The notes under the pieces are model-generated. The model was not told the DNA's origin and made no database searches. It saw only the letters and a list, made by a program, of their open reading frames with translations. A stretch of 64,000 bases of DNA from the NCBI GenBank assembly GCA_016699855.1, contig CP064988.1:1116001-1180000 (forward strand), written 5' to 3'. The DNA comes from Rhodospirillales bacterium (GTDB lineage Bacteria; Pseudomonadota; Alphaproteobacteria; Reyranellales; Reyranellaceae). The position numbers and the translations under genes were made by a program. This document shows, piece after piece, positions 9,020 to 18,372 of the stretch (position 1 is its first letter; every line of letters begins with the position of its first letter).

Positions 9020-9940
9020 TTACGGCTTCGTCACGATCTCGGCCGACCGTATCTGGGCGCGCCGCACCGCCTCGCGGTGGGAGATGTACATGGCGCTGGC
9101 GAAGATCACGGCGGCGCCGATGAAGGTCCATTCGCTCGGCGTCTGGCCGAAAAGCCACAGCCCGAACAGCGTGTTCCAGATCAGCGACAGGAAGCCGATC
9201 GGCTGCAGCGCGGAGATCTCCGCCACCTGGTAGCCGCGCTGCATCACGAGGTGCCCGGCGGTGCCGAAGAATCCCGCCAGCAGGAACCAGCCGACATGCT
9301 CCAGCGACGGAGTCTGCCAGTTCAGGAGCGCGAACGGCGTGGCGCACGCGACGATGAAGACCGACTGCCAGATGACGATGCCCTCGGCGTTGTCGGTGCG
9401 GGCCAGCGATTTCGCCATCAGGTTCGACGCGGCGAACAGCGGGGTCGACGCCAGCGCCGCCAGCGCGCCGATGCCGATGGCGGTGAACCCCGGGCGGATG
9501 ATGATCATCGCGCCGATGAAGCCGACCGCGACCGCGATCCAGCGGCGCATGCGGACGTCCTCCTTGAGGAACAGCGCCGCGCCGATCGTGACGAAGATCG
9601 GCCCCGTGAAGCCCAGCGCCGTCAGATCGGCCAGCGTGATCAACGGCAGCGCGATGAACCAGAGCTGCATGCCGGCGCTGTGGAAGGCCCCGCGCACGGC
9701 GTGGAGCCCCAGCCGCTGGGTCCGGAACGGCGCGATCAGCCCGTGGCGCATGAAGACGTGCAGCAGGAACACGGCGCCGAACAGATAGCGGCAGAACGCC
9801 ATCATGTAGGAGTTCAGCTCGCGCGCGGGGAAGATCGTGGCGACGTTGAGGCCGGCGAACAGGACGCCGGAGATGGCGACGAGGATGATGCCGCGGAGGT
9901 TCCCTGATTGCGCGTTCCACCACGCCTTGAGCGCGGTCAC
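9020..9940 (-). CDS. EamA/DMT-family transporter (drug/metabolite exporter type)
   Basis: The 306-residue protein is built of about ten hydrophobic helices in two EamA repeats, for example LRGIILVAISGVLFAGLNVA at the start and WTFIGAAVIFASAMYIS at the end, with PLITLADLTALGFTGPIF in the first repeat. These inner-membrane carriers export metabolites; substrate cannot be predicted. The start is a GTG at 9940 whose bases overlap the TGA of the ChaC gene (GTGA), indicating translational coupling. A terminator follows before greA. Confidence 0.88.
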   Translation of the reverse strand: MTALKAWWNAQSGNLRGIILVAISGVLFAGLNVATIFPARELNSYMMAFCRYLFGAVFLLHVFMRHGLIAPFRTQRLGLHAVRGAFHSAGMQLWFIALPLITLADLTALGFTGPIFVTIGAALFLKEDVRMRRWIAVAVGFIGAMIIIRPGFTAIGIGALAALASTPLFAASNLMAKSLARTDNAEGIVIWQSVFIVACATPFALLNWQTPSLEHVGWFLLAGFFGTAGHLVMQRGYQVAEISALQPIGFLSLIWNTLFGLWLFGQTPSEWTFIGAAVIFASAMYISHREAVRRAQIRSAEIVTKP

Positions 9941-10611
9941 CGCGACCCCTCGCGCACCTTCAGGACCTCGGTCTCGAGCGACTCGATGTAGGGATCGCGC
10001 ACGCCCAGCCCGCGAAGCTGGTCGGCGCACTCGAACAGGTACTCCCGGCAGGTGCCGCGGCGGCCCTCGGCGAAGGCGATGTGCTCGCACTTCAGCGGCC
10101 GCTCCAGCGCGCCGCAATACTGCGGATGCTCGGGGTTGACCACGAACGCCACGGCGCGCAGCCGCTCGCCGGTGGGATCGACCACCTCGGCCCAGATCGC
10201 GTCGTAGACGCCGCTGAGCATCTCGCGGTTGTAGAGGATCGCGAACTCGGTCGTCACCGCGTCGGCCGCGACGCGGTAGGCCATGCCGTCGCAGGCGCCA
10301 CCCGGCTCCAGCCCCAGCATCAGCCCCGGCTTCTCGGGCGTGCCGCGGCCCAGCGGCGTCCAGAAGCAGAAGCTGCGCCGGTAGCCGTCGAGCCGGGCCG
10401 GCCGGCGCTCGACGAAGTTGAACGCGGGGTTCCACATCAACGAGCCGTACGCGAACACCCAGGCGTCGGTGCCCGGCGTCCAGGTCTTCAGCGTCTCGTC
10501 CAGCCGGCGGCGGCGTTCGGCGTGCGAGATGAAATAGTCGAAGCCCGCCGCCTTCGCCTCGGTGATGAGGCGGTCGATCCGCTCCGGCGTCAGCTCGTCG
10601 CGCTGCAGCAC
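9937..10611 (-). CDS. ChaC-like gamma-glutamylcyclotransferase
   Basis: The 224-residue protein contains the family hallmark VFAYGSLMWNP and RRSFCFWTPLGRGTPEKPG, followed by GGACDGMAYRV and YCGALERPLKCEHI. Enzymes of this family cleave glutathione to 5-oxoproline and Cys-Gly in the cytoplasm. A GTG start at 10611 (VLQRDELTPERIDRL) with a GGGGGGAT upstream is preferred; a longer frame to 10728 adds low-complexity sequence. The stop overlaps the GTG of the next gene by four bases, so ChaC and the EamA exporter are coupled. Confidence 0.88.
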   Translation of the reverse strand: MLQRDELTPERIDRLITEAKAAGFDYFISHAERRRRLDETLKTWTPGTDAWVFAYGSLMWNPAFNFVERRPARLDGYRRSFCFWTPLGRGTPEKPGLMLGLEPGGACDGMAYRVAADAVTTEFAILYNREMLSGVYDAIWAEVVDPTGERLRAVAFVVNPEHPQYCGALERPLKCEHIAFAEGRRGTCREYLFECADQLRGLGVRDPYIESLETEVLKVREGSR

Positions 10612-10649
10612 GATCCCCCCGCGATCCCCGTGCGCCCGGCGCGTCGGCG

Positions 10650-11120
10650 TCAGGCCGCCGCGTAGGCGATGCCCATGGTCTCCGCGACGCAGGCGGGACG
10701 GTCCTTGCCCTCGATCTCGATGGTCCACTCGTAGGTCATGCGCACGCCGTTGTTCGGCATGTCATCGGCCGCCAGCAGCTTCACGCGGCCGCGCAGCTTC
10801 GATCCGACCGGCACCATGTTGGTGAAGCGCACCTTGTTGCTGCCGTAGTTGATGCCGTTGCGCACGTTGTTCACGTGCAGGACGTTGTGGCTGAAGGTGG
10901 GGATCAGCGACAGCGTGAGATAGCCGTGCGCGATCGGCTTGCCGTCGGGCATGTCCTTCTTGCAGCGCTCGACGTCGACATGGATCCACTGGTGGTCGCC
11001 GGTGGCGTCGGCGAAGGTGTTGACGCGCTCCTGGCCGATCTCGACCCAGTCGCTGACGCCCAGCTCCTGGCCGACCAGCGCCTTCATCGCCTGCGGATTC
11101 TCCACGGTGCGCTTCGCCAT
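10650..11120 (-). CDS. MaoC-like (hotdog-fold) dehydratase
   Basis: The 156-residue product is an R-specific enoyl-CoA hydratase-like hotdog protein. The hydratase-2 motif is visible as FADATGDHQWIHVD (about residues 36-49), with the catalytic Asp/His pair, followed by PIAHGYLTLSLIPTF. It would hydrate enoyl-CoA thioesters. GAGGGAACG precedes the ATG at 11120. It follows the SnoaL-like gene by 11 bases on the same strand. Confidence 0.92.
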   Translation of the reverse strand: MAKRTVENPQAMKALVGQELGVSDWVEIGQERVNTFADATGDHQWIHVDVERCKKDMPDGKPIAHGYLTLSLIPTFSHNVLHVNNVRNGINYGSNKVRFTNMVPVGSKLRGRVKLLAADDMPNNGVRMTYEWTIEIEGKDRPACVAETMGIAYAAA

Positions 11121-11131
11121 CGTTCCCTCCC

Positions 11132-11615
11132 TCATTTCCGTTCCAGATACGCCTTGGTCTCCGGGCGGGCCTTCAGCCAGCCCGACCACTTGTCCATCAC
11201 CTTCGCCATGCGCGCCGGGGCGACGCCGAGCTGAGCCATGGCGACGCCGCCGTTGACCGACTCCGCGTAGTCCACGATCAGGCCGCCGCGCAGGCGGAAA
11301 CGGCTCATGCCGTCGATGACGACGCGCTTGCCGGCGAACTCCGCGCACCGTGGACGTGAAGGCCGACAGCGACCAGGCGTAGGCGAGATCGCCGTCCACC
11401 ACCGGGTCGAAGAAGCGCCAGCGGTAGTCGGCCGCGTCGCGGTGGAAGTAGTTCTCGAGCATGTCGGCGATGCCGTCGCGGCCGGCGTGATCGCCATAGA
11501 TGTAGTCGTGGTAGACGCCGTCGGGCGCGAAGCAGGCCGCGAAGGCGCGCCCGTCGCCGGCCTCGGCGGCGGTCGTCATGCGGTCCAGCAGGGCTGCGAA
11601 TTCGGCGCCGGTCAT
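11132..11615 (-). CDS. SnoaL/NTF2-like protein, frameshifted
   Basis: From 11615 the reading MTGAEFAALLDRMTTAAEAG continues to YAWSLSAFTSTV and then, in another frame, AEFAGKRVVIDGMSRFRLRG to KAYLERK. Removing one base near 11345 joins them into 160 residues, the usual size of a small NTF2-fold domain of the SnoaL/ketosteroid-isomerase type. Members are isomerases, cyclases or have no enzymatic role, so function is open. It heads a tight minus-strand group with the MaoC gene. Confidence 0.75.
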
Positions 11616-11746
11616 GGGGCTCGGTCCATCGGGGCGGGCTTGTCGGCCCGTTCCGCCACCATCACAATGGCGGCGTCGTAAATCAACGCCAATCCACGCA
11701 ACGCCCCCATACCGGGCGCGGCGGCGGCACCGGAAGGGGAAACGCC

Positions 11747-12571
11747 ATGGCCTACGCCAACATCCTGGTCGACACGAAGGACCGGATCCGCACCATCTCG
11801 CTGAACCGGCCGGACCGGCTCAACGCCTGGACCCGCGACATGCATGTCGAGCTCAAGGACGCCATGCACGAGGCCGGCGACGACGCCGACGTGCGCGTGA
11901 TCGTGCTGACCGGCGCCGGACGCGGCTTCTGCGCCGGCGCCGACATGGGCGGCCTGCAGCAGATCGGCGCCGCCGGCGCGGCCAGCGACCGGGCCACCAA
12001 GGCGCGCCCCGTCCCGGCCGGCGGGAGCGCCAGCGCCGAGTTCAAGATGACCTATTCGTATTTCCCGTCGATCCCCAAGCCGATCATCGGCGCGATCAAC
12101 GGCCCCTGCGCCGGCCTCGGGCTGATCATGGCGCTCTACTGCGACATGCGCTTCGCCGCCGAGAGCGCGGTGTTCACCACCGCGTTCGCCGCCCGCGGCC
12201 TGATCGCCGAGCACGGCGTGTCGTGGCTGCTGCCCAAGCTGGTCGGGCTGCCCAACGCCATGGACCTGCTGCTGTCGGCGCGCAAGTTCCGCGCCCCGGA
12301 GGCGCTGTCGATGGGCGTCGTCAACCGCGTCATCGCCGACGCGCAGTTGATGACCGACACTCGCTCCTACGCCCGGCTGCTGGCCGAGACCGTCTCGCCG
12401 CGCTCGCTGGCGGTGATGAAGCGGCAGCTCTGGGAGGCGCAGTTCCAGACGCTGGCGCAGGCCACCACGGCGGCGAACCACGACATGGAGCTGAGCTTCG
12501 TCACCGATGACTTCAAGGAAGGCGTCGCCCATTACGTCGAGAAGCGCGCGCCGCGTTTCACCGGCCGCTGA
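11747..12571 (+). CDS. Enoyl-CoA hydratase
   Basis: The 274-residue crotonase shows LTGAGRGFCAGADMGGLQQ for the first oxyanion segment, GAINGPCAGLGLIMALYC for the second, and RGLIAEHGVSWLLPKLVG, whose glutamate sits where hydratases have a catalytic acid. It would hydrate trans-2-enoyl-CoA in fatty or dicarboxylic acid breakdown. GGAAGGGGAAACGCC precedes the ATG. It is divergent from the SnoaL/MaoC group and convergent with the ABC permease. Confidence 0.93.
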   Translation: MAYANILVDTKDRIRTISLNRPDRLNAWTRDMHVELKDAMHEAGDDADVRVIVLTGAGRGFCAGADMGGLQQIGAAGAASDRATKARPVPAGGSASAEFKMTYSYFPSIPKPIIGAINGPCAGLGLIMALYCDMRFAAESAVFTTAFAARGLIAEHGVSWLLPKLVGLPNAMDLLLSARKFRAPEALSMGVVNRVIADAQLMTDTRSYARLLAETVSPRSLAVMKRQLWEAQFQTLAQATTAANHDMELSFVTDDFKEGVAHYVEKRAPRFTGR

Positions 12572-12621
12572 CGGCGTCCGGACCGGCCACGGCCGCGCCG
12601 TCATCCGGCGACAGCCCTGCC

Positions 12622-12639
12622 GTCATCCCGAGCGCAGCG
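12622..12639. repeat. Left-arm fragment of the 65-bp palindromic repeat
   Basis: GTCATCCCGAGCGCAGCG matches the first 18 bases of the 65-bp repeat found intact at 21277, 27979 and 48478. The other arm is missing here. Confidence 0.7.
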
Positions 12640-12663
12640 GGCGATCTCGGAGCCGCCGCCGCG

Positions 12664-13461
12664 TCAGGTCGGCTCGGTCTCGCTGGCCTTGGGCTGCCAG
12701 ACCATCAGCCGTCGCTCGACCGCGCCGACGGCGGCGTCGAGCGCCAGCGCGAACGCCGTCAGCACGAGGATGCCGGCGAACACCGTGTTGATGTCGAACG
12801 TGCCCTCGGCCTGGAGGATCAGGTAGCCGACGCCGCGGGCCGAGCCGAGGTACTCGCCGACCACGGCGCCGACGAACGCCAGGCCCACCGCGTTGTGCAG
12901 GCTGGCGAACACCCAGCTCATGGCGCTGGGCACGTAGATGGCGCGCAGCAGCTGGCGCCGGTTGGCGCCGAGCATGCGGGCGCTGGCGATGACGTTGGGG
13001 CTGACCTCGCGCACGCCCTGGTAGACGTTGAAGAACACGACGAAGAACACCAGCGTCACGCCGAGCGCGACCTTCGACCATATGCCCAGCCCGAACCACA
13101 CCGCGAAGATCGGCGCCAGCACGACGCGCGGCATCGAGTTGAGGCCCTTGATGTAGGGGTCCATCACCGCCGACGCCGTCGGCGACAGCGCCAGCCACAG
13201 GCCGATGACGAGGCCGGACGCCGCGCCGATGGTGAAGCCCAGCGCCGTCTCCAGCAGCGTGACGGCGAGATGGCCGAAGATCTCGCCGCTGGCGAACCAC
13301 TCGACCACCACCTGGAACACCTTGTGCGGCTGGCCGAAGAAGAACGCCGCCCGGTTGTCCTGCTCGAAGTAGAACGGCGGGATCAGGCCGGGCTGGGTCA
13401 TCGCGTGCCAGAACAGGATCAGCACCACCAGCACCAGGATCTGGAGCGCGCGCAGCCGCAT
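12664..13461 (-). CDS. NitT/TauT-type ABC transporter permease
   Basis: The 265-residue inner-membrane protein has about six hydrophobic helices and the permease cytoplasmic loop near VIASARMLGANRRQLLRAIY, followed by YVPSAMSWVFASLHNAVG, both typical of SsuC/TauC/NrtB permeases. Its start lies one base beyond the ATPase gene stop at 13463, on the same strand, so the two subunits are translated from one transcript. Aliphatic sulfonates, nitrate, taurine, or pyrimidine precursors are usual substrates; the true one is unknown. Confidence 0.92.
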   Translation of the reverse strand: MRLRALQILVLVVLILFWHAMTQPGLIPPFYFEQDNRAAFFFGQPHKVFQVVVEWFASGEIFGHLAVTLLETALGFTIGAASGLVIGLWLALSPTASAVMDPYIKGLNSMPRVVLAPIFAVWFGLGIWSKVALGVTLVFFVVFFNVYQGVREVSPNVIASARMLGANRRQLLRAIYVPSAMSWVFASLHNAVGLAFVGAVVGEYLGSARGVGYLILQAEGTFDINTVFAGILVLTAFALALDAAVGAVERRLMVWQPKASETEPT

Positions 13462-13462
13462 C

Positions 13463-14275
13463 TCAGGCCACCTTCTGCGCGGCGTAGGCCTTCAGGACCT
13501 CTTCCTTCATCGCGTTCCAGATCTCGCGGTGGACCTCGATGAAGCCGGGGCTCATGCGGATTTCCGACACGTCGCGCGGCCGCGGCAGGTCGATGCGGAA
13601 ATCGGCGATCGGCCGCGTCGCCGGGCCGGCCGACAGCACCACCACCCGGTCGCTCAGCGCGATCGCCTCCTCGAGGTCGTGGGTCACGAACATCACCGAT
13701 TTGCGGTCGGCCGCCCACAGCGCCAGCAGCTCGTTCTCCATCAGCTGGCGCGTCTGGACGTCGAGCGCCGAGAACGGCTCGTCCATCAGCAGGATGTCGG
13801 GATCGACGATCAGGGTCTGGGCCAGCGCCAGCCGTTTGCGCATGCCGCCGGACATCTGGTGGGGATAGCGGTCGCCGAATCCCGCCAGCCCGACGCGGCG
13901 CAGCCAGTCGTGGCCGCGCGCCACCGCCTCCGGCCGCGCCACGCCGCGGAACTCCAGGCCCGCCACCACGTTCTCGATGCCGGTGCGCCACGGCATCAGC
14001 GCGTCCGCCTGGAACATGTAGCCGGCGCGCCGGTTCACCCCGTCGGCCGCGGCCAGCCGTTTGCCGAACACCTCGACGACCCCGGACGACGGCGCGAGCA
14101 GGCCGGCGGCGACGTTCAGGAGGGTGGATTTGCCACAGCCCGTCGGTCCGACCACCGAGACGAACTCGCCGTCGGCGATCGACAACGACGCGCCGCCGAC
14201 GGCCGTGTAGCCGCCGCCGCCGTCACGCGCCGCGAAACGGCACGTGACGTCGCGGAACGTCAACGCGTCGACCAC
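13463..14275 (-). CDS. NitT/TauT-type ABC transporter ATP-binding protein
   Basis: The 270-residue ATPase shows Walker A GPTGCGKSTLLN (about residues 42-53), signature MSGGMRKRLALAQTLIV, Walker B ILLMDEPFSALD and the switch histidine in MFVTHDLEEAI. It powers uptake through the permease encoded just downstream; the binding protein is encoded just upstream (stop 13 bases away). All three genes are in the order binding protein, ATPase, permease on the minus strand. Confidence 0.95.
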   Translation of the reverse strand: MVDALTFRDVTCRFAARDGGGGYTAVGGASLSIADGEFVSVVGPTGCGKSTLLNVAAGLLAPSSGVVEVFGKRLAAADGVNRRAGYMFQADALMPWRTGIENVVAGLEFRGVARPEAVARGHDWLRRVGLAGFGDRYPHQMSGGMRKRLALAQTLIVDPDILLMDEPFSALDVQTRQLMENELLALWAADRKSVMFVTHDLEEAIALSDRVVVLSAGPATRPIADFRIDLPRPRDVSEIRMSPGFIEVHREIWNAMKEEVLKAYAAQKVA

Positions 14276-14288
14276 GATCCGGTCGCTC

Positions 14289-15338
14289 TCAGGCGCGCTT
14301 CCCGGCGCGTTGCGCGAACTCGTTGGTCCACGTCAGGTCGAGCTTGCCCTCGGCCGCCTTGATCTTGTCGTCGGTGTCGGCGAGGAACTTCAGGCAGTTC
14401 TTCGGGCCGTCCGGCGGCATCATCCCGTCGGGCGAGATCGTGTCGCGCACGTTGGCGAACGCCTTCTCGTAGATCGCGCGGTCGCCGAGCAGGTAGCCCT
14501 CGGGCACCGCCTTGGCCACCTCCGACGGCGGCGCGGTCTGGAGCCACTGGTTGGCACGCACGATCGCGGTGGCCAGCGCCTGCGCGGTGTTCGGCGTCTT
14601 CTTGACCAGGTCCGGCTGGGCGTACAGGCAGGCGGCGGGCATCGACCCGCCGAACAGCTCGGCGTTGCACTTCATCGTGCGCGTATCGAGCACGATCTGG
14701 ATCAGGCCCTTCTCCTGCAGGATGGTCAGGGCCGGATCGGACTGCGCCACGGCGTCGAGCTCGCCCTTCTCGATGCCGGCCACGACCGAGGCGCCGGCGC
14801 CGACGCCGATGACCACGATGTCGCTCGGCTTCAGGCCGCCCTTGGACGCCCAGTAGTTGGCCAGCATGTGCGTCTGCGAGCCCGGCGCGGTGACGCCGAA
14901 CTTCAGGCCCTTGACGTCGGCCGGCCCCTTGACCTTGGCGGCGACCTCCTTGCGCAGGCCGATCGCGAGCTGCATGCCGCGGCCGATCAGCGCGAAGCCG
15001 ATGATCGGCTGGCCGCGCTGCTGCATGCGGATGGTGTGCTCGTAGGCGCCGGCGACGACGTCGGCGCTGCCGCCCATGAGCGCCTGCAGCGACTTGGCGC
15101 CGCCCTGGAAGTCGTTGATCTCGACGTCGAGACCGGCCTCCTTGAAGTATCCCCGCCGCTCGGCGATGGTCAGCGACAGGTAGTACAGGGCCGACTTGCC
15201 GCCGACGGCGAGCACGACCTTGGTCTTCTCCGGCTTGCCCTGCGCCCGGGCCGAGCCGATGTAGGCCGTGGCGCCGAGCGCGCCGGCGGCGGCCGTGGTC
15301 GCGAGCATGCCGCGACGCGCGATGCGTTTTTCCGTCAT
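14289..15338 (-). CDS. ABC transporter periplasmic substrate-binding protein, NMT1/SsuA type, probable Tat signal
   Basis: The 349-residue protein opens with a twin-arginine signal peptide (KRIARRGMLATTAAAGALG, cleavage expected after GSARAQ around residue 33). The mature part shows the SsuA/ThiY-type pattern: LYYLSLTIAERRGYFKEAGL, VEINDFQGGAKSLQALMGGS and DVVAGAYEHTIRM. It binds a small organic nutrient in the periplasm for the NitT/TauT transporter encoded next to it. GGAGACA precedes the ATG. Substrate is unknown. Confidence 0.92.
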   Translation of the reverse strand: MTEKRIARRGMLATTAAAGALGATAYIGSARAQGKPEKTKVVLAVGGKSALYYLSLTIAERRGYFKEAGLDVEINDFQGGAKSLQALMGGSADVVAGAYEHTIRMQQRGQPIIGFALIGRGMQLAIGLRKEVAAKVKGPADVKGLKFGVTAPGSQTHMLANYWASKGGLKPSDIVVIGVGAGASVVAGIEKGELDAVAQSDPALTILQEKGLIQIVLDTRTMKCNAELFGGSMPAACLYAQPDLVKKTPNTAQALATAIVRANQWLQTAPPSEVAKAVPEGYLLGDRAIYEKAFANVRDTISPDGMMPPDGPKNCLKFLADTDDKIKAAEGKLDLTWTNEFAQRAGKRA

Positions 15339-15451
15339 TGTCTCCTCCGGTGCGTGCCGGCGCTCTTGGTGGCGCCAGTCGGCCGGGAGAATGCAGCGAA
15401 CCGGGCGCAGCGTCCACCGCCGCGACGCGCGCGGCGCCGGTGGCGAGCCGG

Positions 15452-16315
15452 TTACTTGAACGTCCGCTCGGCCCACCACGGGAAGTAGGACGGCATGCCG
15501 TCGCTGACCTTCATCGGGAACCGGGCCGGGCGCTTCTCCAGGAACGCGACCACGCCCTCCTTGACGTCGGCCGACTTGCCGCGCGCGTAGATGCCCTTGG
15601 AATCGACCTTGTGGGCCTCCATCGGGTGGTCGGCGCCCAGCATCTTCCAGATCATCTGCCGGTTCAGAGCGACCGAGACCGGCGCGGTGTTGTCGGCGAT
15701 CTCGCGCGCCAGCGCGTAGGCCGCCGGCAGCAGGTCGGCGGATTTGTGGACCGAGCGCACCAGCCGCCCCGCCAGCGCCTCCTGGGCGGGGAAGACGCGG
15801 CCGGTCATGACCCATTCCAGCGCCTGCTGCGGGCCGACCAGGCGCGGCAGGAACCAGCTCGAGCAGGCCTCCATCACGATCGCCCGGCGGGTGAAGACGA
15901 AGCCGTAGCGCGCCTCCTCCGACGCCAGCCGCACGTCCATGGCCAGCTGCATGGTGATGCCGACGCCGACGGCGGCGCCGTTGCAGGCCGCGATGGTCGG
16001 CTTGAGGCTCTCGTACAGGCGCAGCGTCAGCAGACCGCCGCCGTCGCGGTGGCCGTCCAGGCCGGGATCGACCGGTCCGCGGTTCTCGGCGTTGAAGGTG
16101 TTGGCGCCGCCCGACAGGTCGGCGCCGGCGCAGAAGCCGCGGCCGGCGCCGGTGAAGACGATGGCGCGCACGTCGTCGTCGCGGTCGGCGCGGTCGAGCG
16201 CGTCGAGCAGCTCCGACAGCATCTTGCCGGTGAAGGCGTTGAGCTTGTCGGGGCGGTTCAGCGTGATGGTGAGGATCCCGTCCTTCACCGCGTACTGGAT
16301 CTGCTCGTAGGTCAT
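15452..16315 (-). CDS. Enoyl-CoA hydratase
   Basis: The 287-residue crotonase contains VFTGAGRGFCAGADLSGG, ACNGAAVGVGITMQLAMD and RRAIVMEACSSWFLPRLVG, with a glutamate at the catalytic position. It is the third crotonase family member within 13 kb, and its start is 25 bases past the stop of the GMC oxidoreductase gene on the same strand, so the two may be co-transcribed. A specific substrate cannot be assigned. Confidence 0.92.
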   Translation of the reverse strand: MTYEQIQYAVKDGILTITLNRPDKLNAFTGKMLSELLDALDRADRDDDVRAIVFTGAGRGFCAGADLSGGANTFNAENRGPVDPGLDGHRDGGGLLTLRLYESLKPTIAACNGAAVGVGITMQLAMDVRLASEEARYGFVFTRRAIVMEACSSWFLPRLVGPQQALEWVMTGRVFPAQEALAGRLVRSVHKSADLLPAAYALAREIADNTAPVSVALNRQMIWKMLGADHPMEAHKVDSKGIYARGKSADVKEGVVAFLEKRPARFPMKVSDGMPSYFPWWAERTFK

Positions 16316-16340
16316 GTCCGCTCCTGGTCCGTGGTCCCGC

Positions 16341-17945
16341 TCAGGCGGCCGCCTTGAGCAGATCGGCGCATTTCTCGCCGATCATGATCGCGGCCGCGTT
16401 GGTGTTACCCGATACGACCTGCGGCATGATCGAGCAATCGGCCACGCGCAGAGCGGCGACGCCGCGCACGCGCAGCTGCGGGTCGACCACGGCCATCGGA
16501 TCGTGCTCCGGGCCCATGCGGCAGGTGCCGGCCTGATGGTGCACGGTGCTGCCCGTCCGCTTGGCGTAGTCGAGCAGCTCGTCGTCGCTCTGGACGCCGG
16601 GGCCGGGCACGACCTCGGCGGCGATCCACTCTCTCAGCGCGGGCTGCTCGGCGATGCGCCGCAGCAGGCGCATGCCGGCGACCATGGTCCGCCGGTCGAC
16701 CTCGTCGGCGAGGTAGTTCGCCACCATCGACGGCGCCTCGCGCGGATCGGCGGAGCGCAGCCTCAGGCGGCCGCGGCTCTGCGGCCGCGACTGGTTCACG
16801 ATGGCCGAGAAGCCGGGGAAGTCGTGCAGCTCGGTGATCTTGCTCGCGGTCGAGAACGGCATGTAGTGGATCTGCACGTCGGGATCGGCCAGCTCCGGCC
16901 GGGTGCGCGCGAACGCGCCCGCGACGCCGGCGCCGATCGCCATCGGGCCGGACCGCGTCAACGCGTAGCGCGCGCCCATCGCCAGCCTGCCCAGCCAGTT
17001 GCGGTTGAAATCGTTGATCGTCACGGCGCGGGTGGCGCGCCACGCGATGCGCGCCAGATAGTGGTCGTGCAGATTCTCGCCGACGCCCGGCAGGTCGCGC
17101 ACCGGCGTGATCCCCATCTCGCTGACATGCGCCGCCGGTCCGACGCCGGACAAGAGCAGGATCTGCGGCGAGTTCAGCGCGCCGCCGCACAACACCACCT
17201 CGCGGCCGGCCTTCGCGACGTGCGAGGCGCCGGCGGCGCTGTAGCGCACGCCCGTCGCGCGGCCGTCGACGATCTCGACCTTCTCGGTCAACGCGCCGGT
17301 GACGATCCGCAGATTGCGGCGCCCGCGCGCCGGGCCGAGATAGGCGCGCGCGGCGGAGCAGCGGCGGCCGTGGCGCTGGGTCTGCTGGTAGTAGCCCGCG
17401 CCCTCCTGCGCCGGTCCGTTGAAATCGTCGTTGCGCGGCAGACCGGCCTCGACGGCGGCGTCGACATAGGCGTCGGCCAGCGGATGGCGCCAGCGCGTGT
17501 CGTCGACCCCCAGCGGGCCGCCGCCGGCGTGCAGCGCGTCGTCGCCGCGCACGTTGCCCTCGGCCTTGCGGAAATACGGCAGCACGTCGTCGAAGCCCCA
17601 GCCGGTGTTGCCGAGCTGGCGCCAGTAGTCGTAGTCGCCGGGGACGCCCCGGATGTAGATCAGGCCGTTGATCGAGCTGGAGCCGCCCAGCGTCCTGCCG
17701 CGCGGCCAGTACACCTTGCGCCCGCCGAGATGCGGCTCGGGATCGGTCTCGTACTTCCAGTTGACGCGCGGGTCCTCGAAGGTGCGCGCGAAGCCGATCG
17801 GCACGTGGATCCAGACGTGGTTGTCGGGCGGGCCGGCCTCCAGCAGCAGCACCTTCCACGCCGGGTTCTCGCTCAGCCGGGCGGCCAGCGCACAACCCGC
17901 CGATCCCGCGCCGACGACGATGAAATCGTAAATCTCCTCAGCCAT
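16341..17945 (-). CDS. GMC-family FAD oxidoreductase (choline/alcohol dehydrogenase-like)
   Basis: The 534-residue flavoprotein has the N-terminal ADP-binding motif FIVVGAGSAGCALAARLSE (residues about 8-26), the GMC signature GRTLGGSSSINGLIYIRG, and the C-terminal catalytic region HHQAGTCRMGPEHDPMAVVD with VVSGNTNAAAIMIGEK. It would oxidise an alcohol to an aldehyde in the cytoplasm. BetA, alkane alcohol dehydrogenase AlkJ and polyethylene-glycol dehydrogenase are all close family members; substrate is not decided. The start at 17945 gives the usual length. Confidence 0.94.
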   Translation of the reverse strand: MAEEIYDFIVVGAGSAGCALAARLSENPAWKVLLLEAGPPDNHVWIHVPIGFARTFEDPRVNWKYETDPEPHLGGRKVYWPRGRTLGGSSSINGLIYIRGVPGDYDYWRQLGNTGWGFDDVLPYFRKAEGNVRGDDALHAGGGPLGVDDTRWRHPLADAYVDAAVEAGLPRNDDFNGPAQEGAGYYQQTQRHGRRCSAARAYLGPARGRRNLRIVTGALTEKVEIVDGRATGVRYSAAGASHVAKAGREVVLCGGALNSPQILLLSGVGPAAHVSEMGITPVRDLPGVGENLHDHYLARIAWRATRAVTINDFNRNWLGRLAMGARYALTRSGPMAIGAGVAGAFARTRPELADPDVQIHYMPFSTASKITELHDFPGFSAIVNQSRPQSRGRLRLRSADPREAPSMVANYLADEVDRRTMVAGMRLLRRIAEQPALREWIAAEVVPGPGVQSDDELLDYAKRTGSTVHHQAGTCRMGPEHDPMAVVDPQLRVRGVAALRVADCSIMPQVVSGNTNAAAIMIGEKCADLLKAAA

Positions 17946-18034
17946 CGCCGCTTCTCCTCCCCCCGCGGCCGCGCCGCGCCGGGGGACAATAGCGCATCCC
18001 CGCCACGGGGCCGCAAGCGCGCGCCGGCGTCGCC

Positions 18035-18355
18035 TCAGGGACAGTCGGCGACGACCGTCGAGGTCGCGTCGGACACGAGACGGTAGTACGCCGCCCGCCC
18101 GGGCACGGGGTGGAAGCGGTCGAACGCCGCTTTGGTCGTCGCGAACCGGGCGGCAAGCCGATACACCCGCGCATTGCCGTCGCACCCCCAGGCGACCGCG
18201 CCGAGCGCGACGGGCGACGTCGTCACGACCGCGATGGCGTCCGGCGCCAGAAGCTCGATGGCCAGCGGCGCCCGCCCCTCCCGGCGATAGGCGCCGCCGC
18301 CCGCGGCGGAGCGTGGCGGCCGCCGGCGCGCACGCCTATGCTGGGCGCGCGCCAA
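18035..18355 (-). CDS. Hypothetical small protein
   Basis: The frame gives 106 residues, with an arginine-rich first third and a more protein-like last two thirds (WGCDGNARVYRLAARFATTK, then YYRLVSDATSTVVADC). No family was recognised. The true start may be internal. It sits between the GMC gene (same strand) and a divergent small membrane protein. GC-rich DNA makes chance frames of this length common, so the call is tentative. Confidence 0.35.
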   Translation of the reverse strand: MARAQHRRARRRPPRSAAGGGAYRREGRAPLAIELLAPDAIAVVTTSPVALGAVAWGCDGNARVYRLAARFATTKAAFDRFHPVPGRAAYYRLVSDATSTVVADCP

Positions 18356-18372
18356 CCGCCGGAGACCCGACC

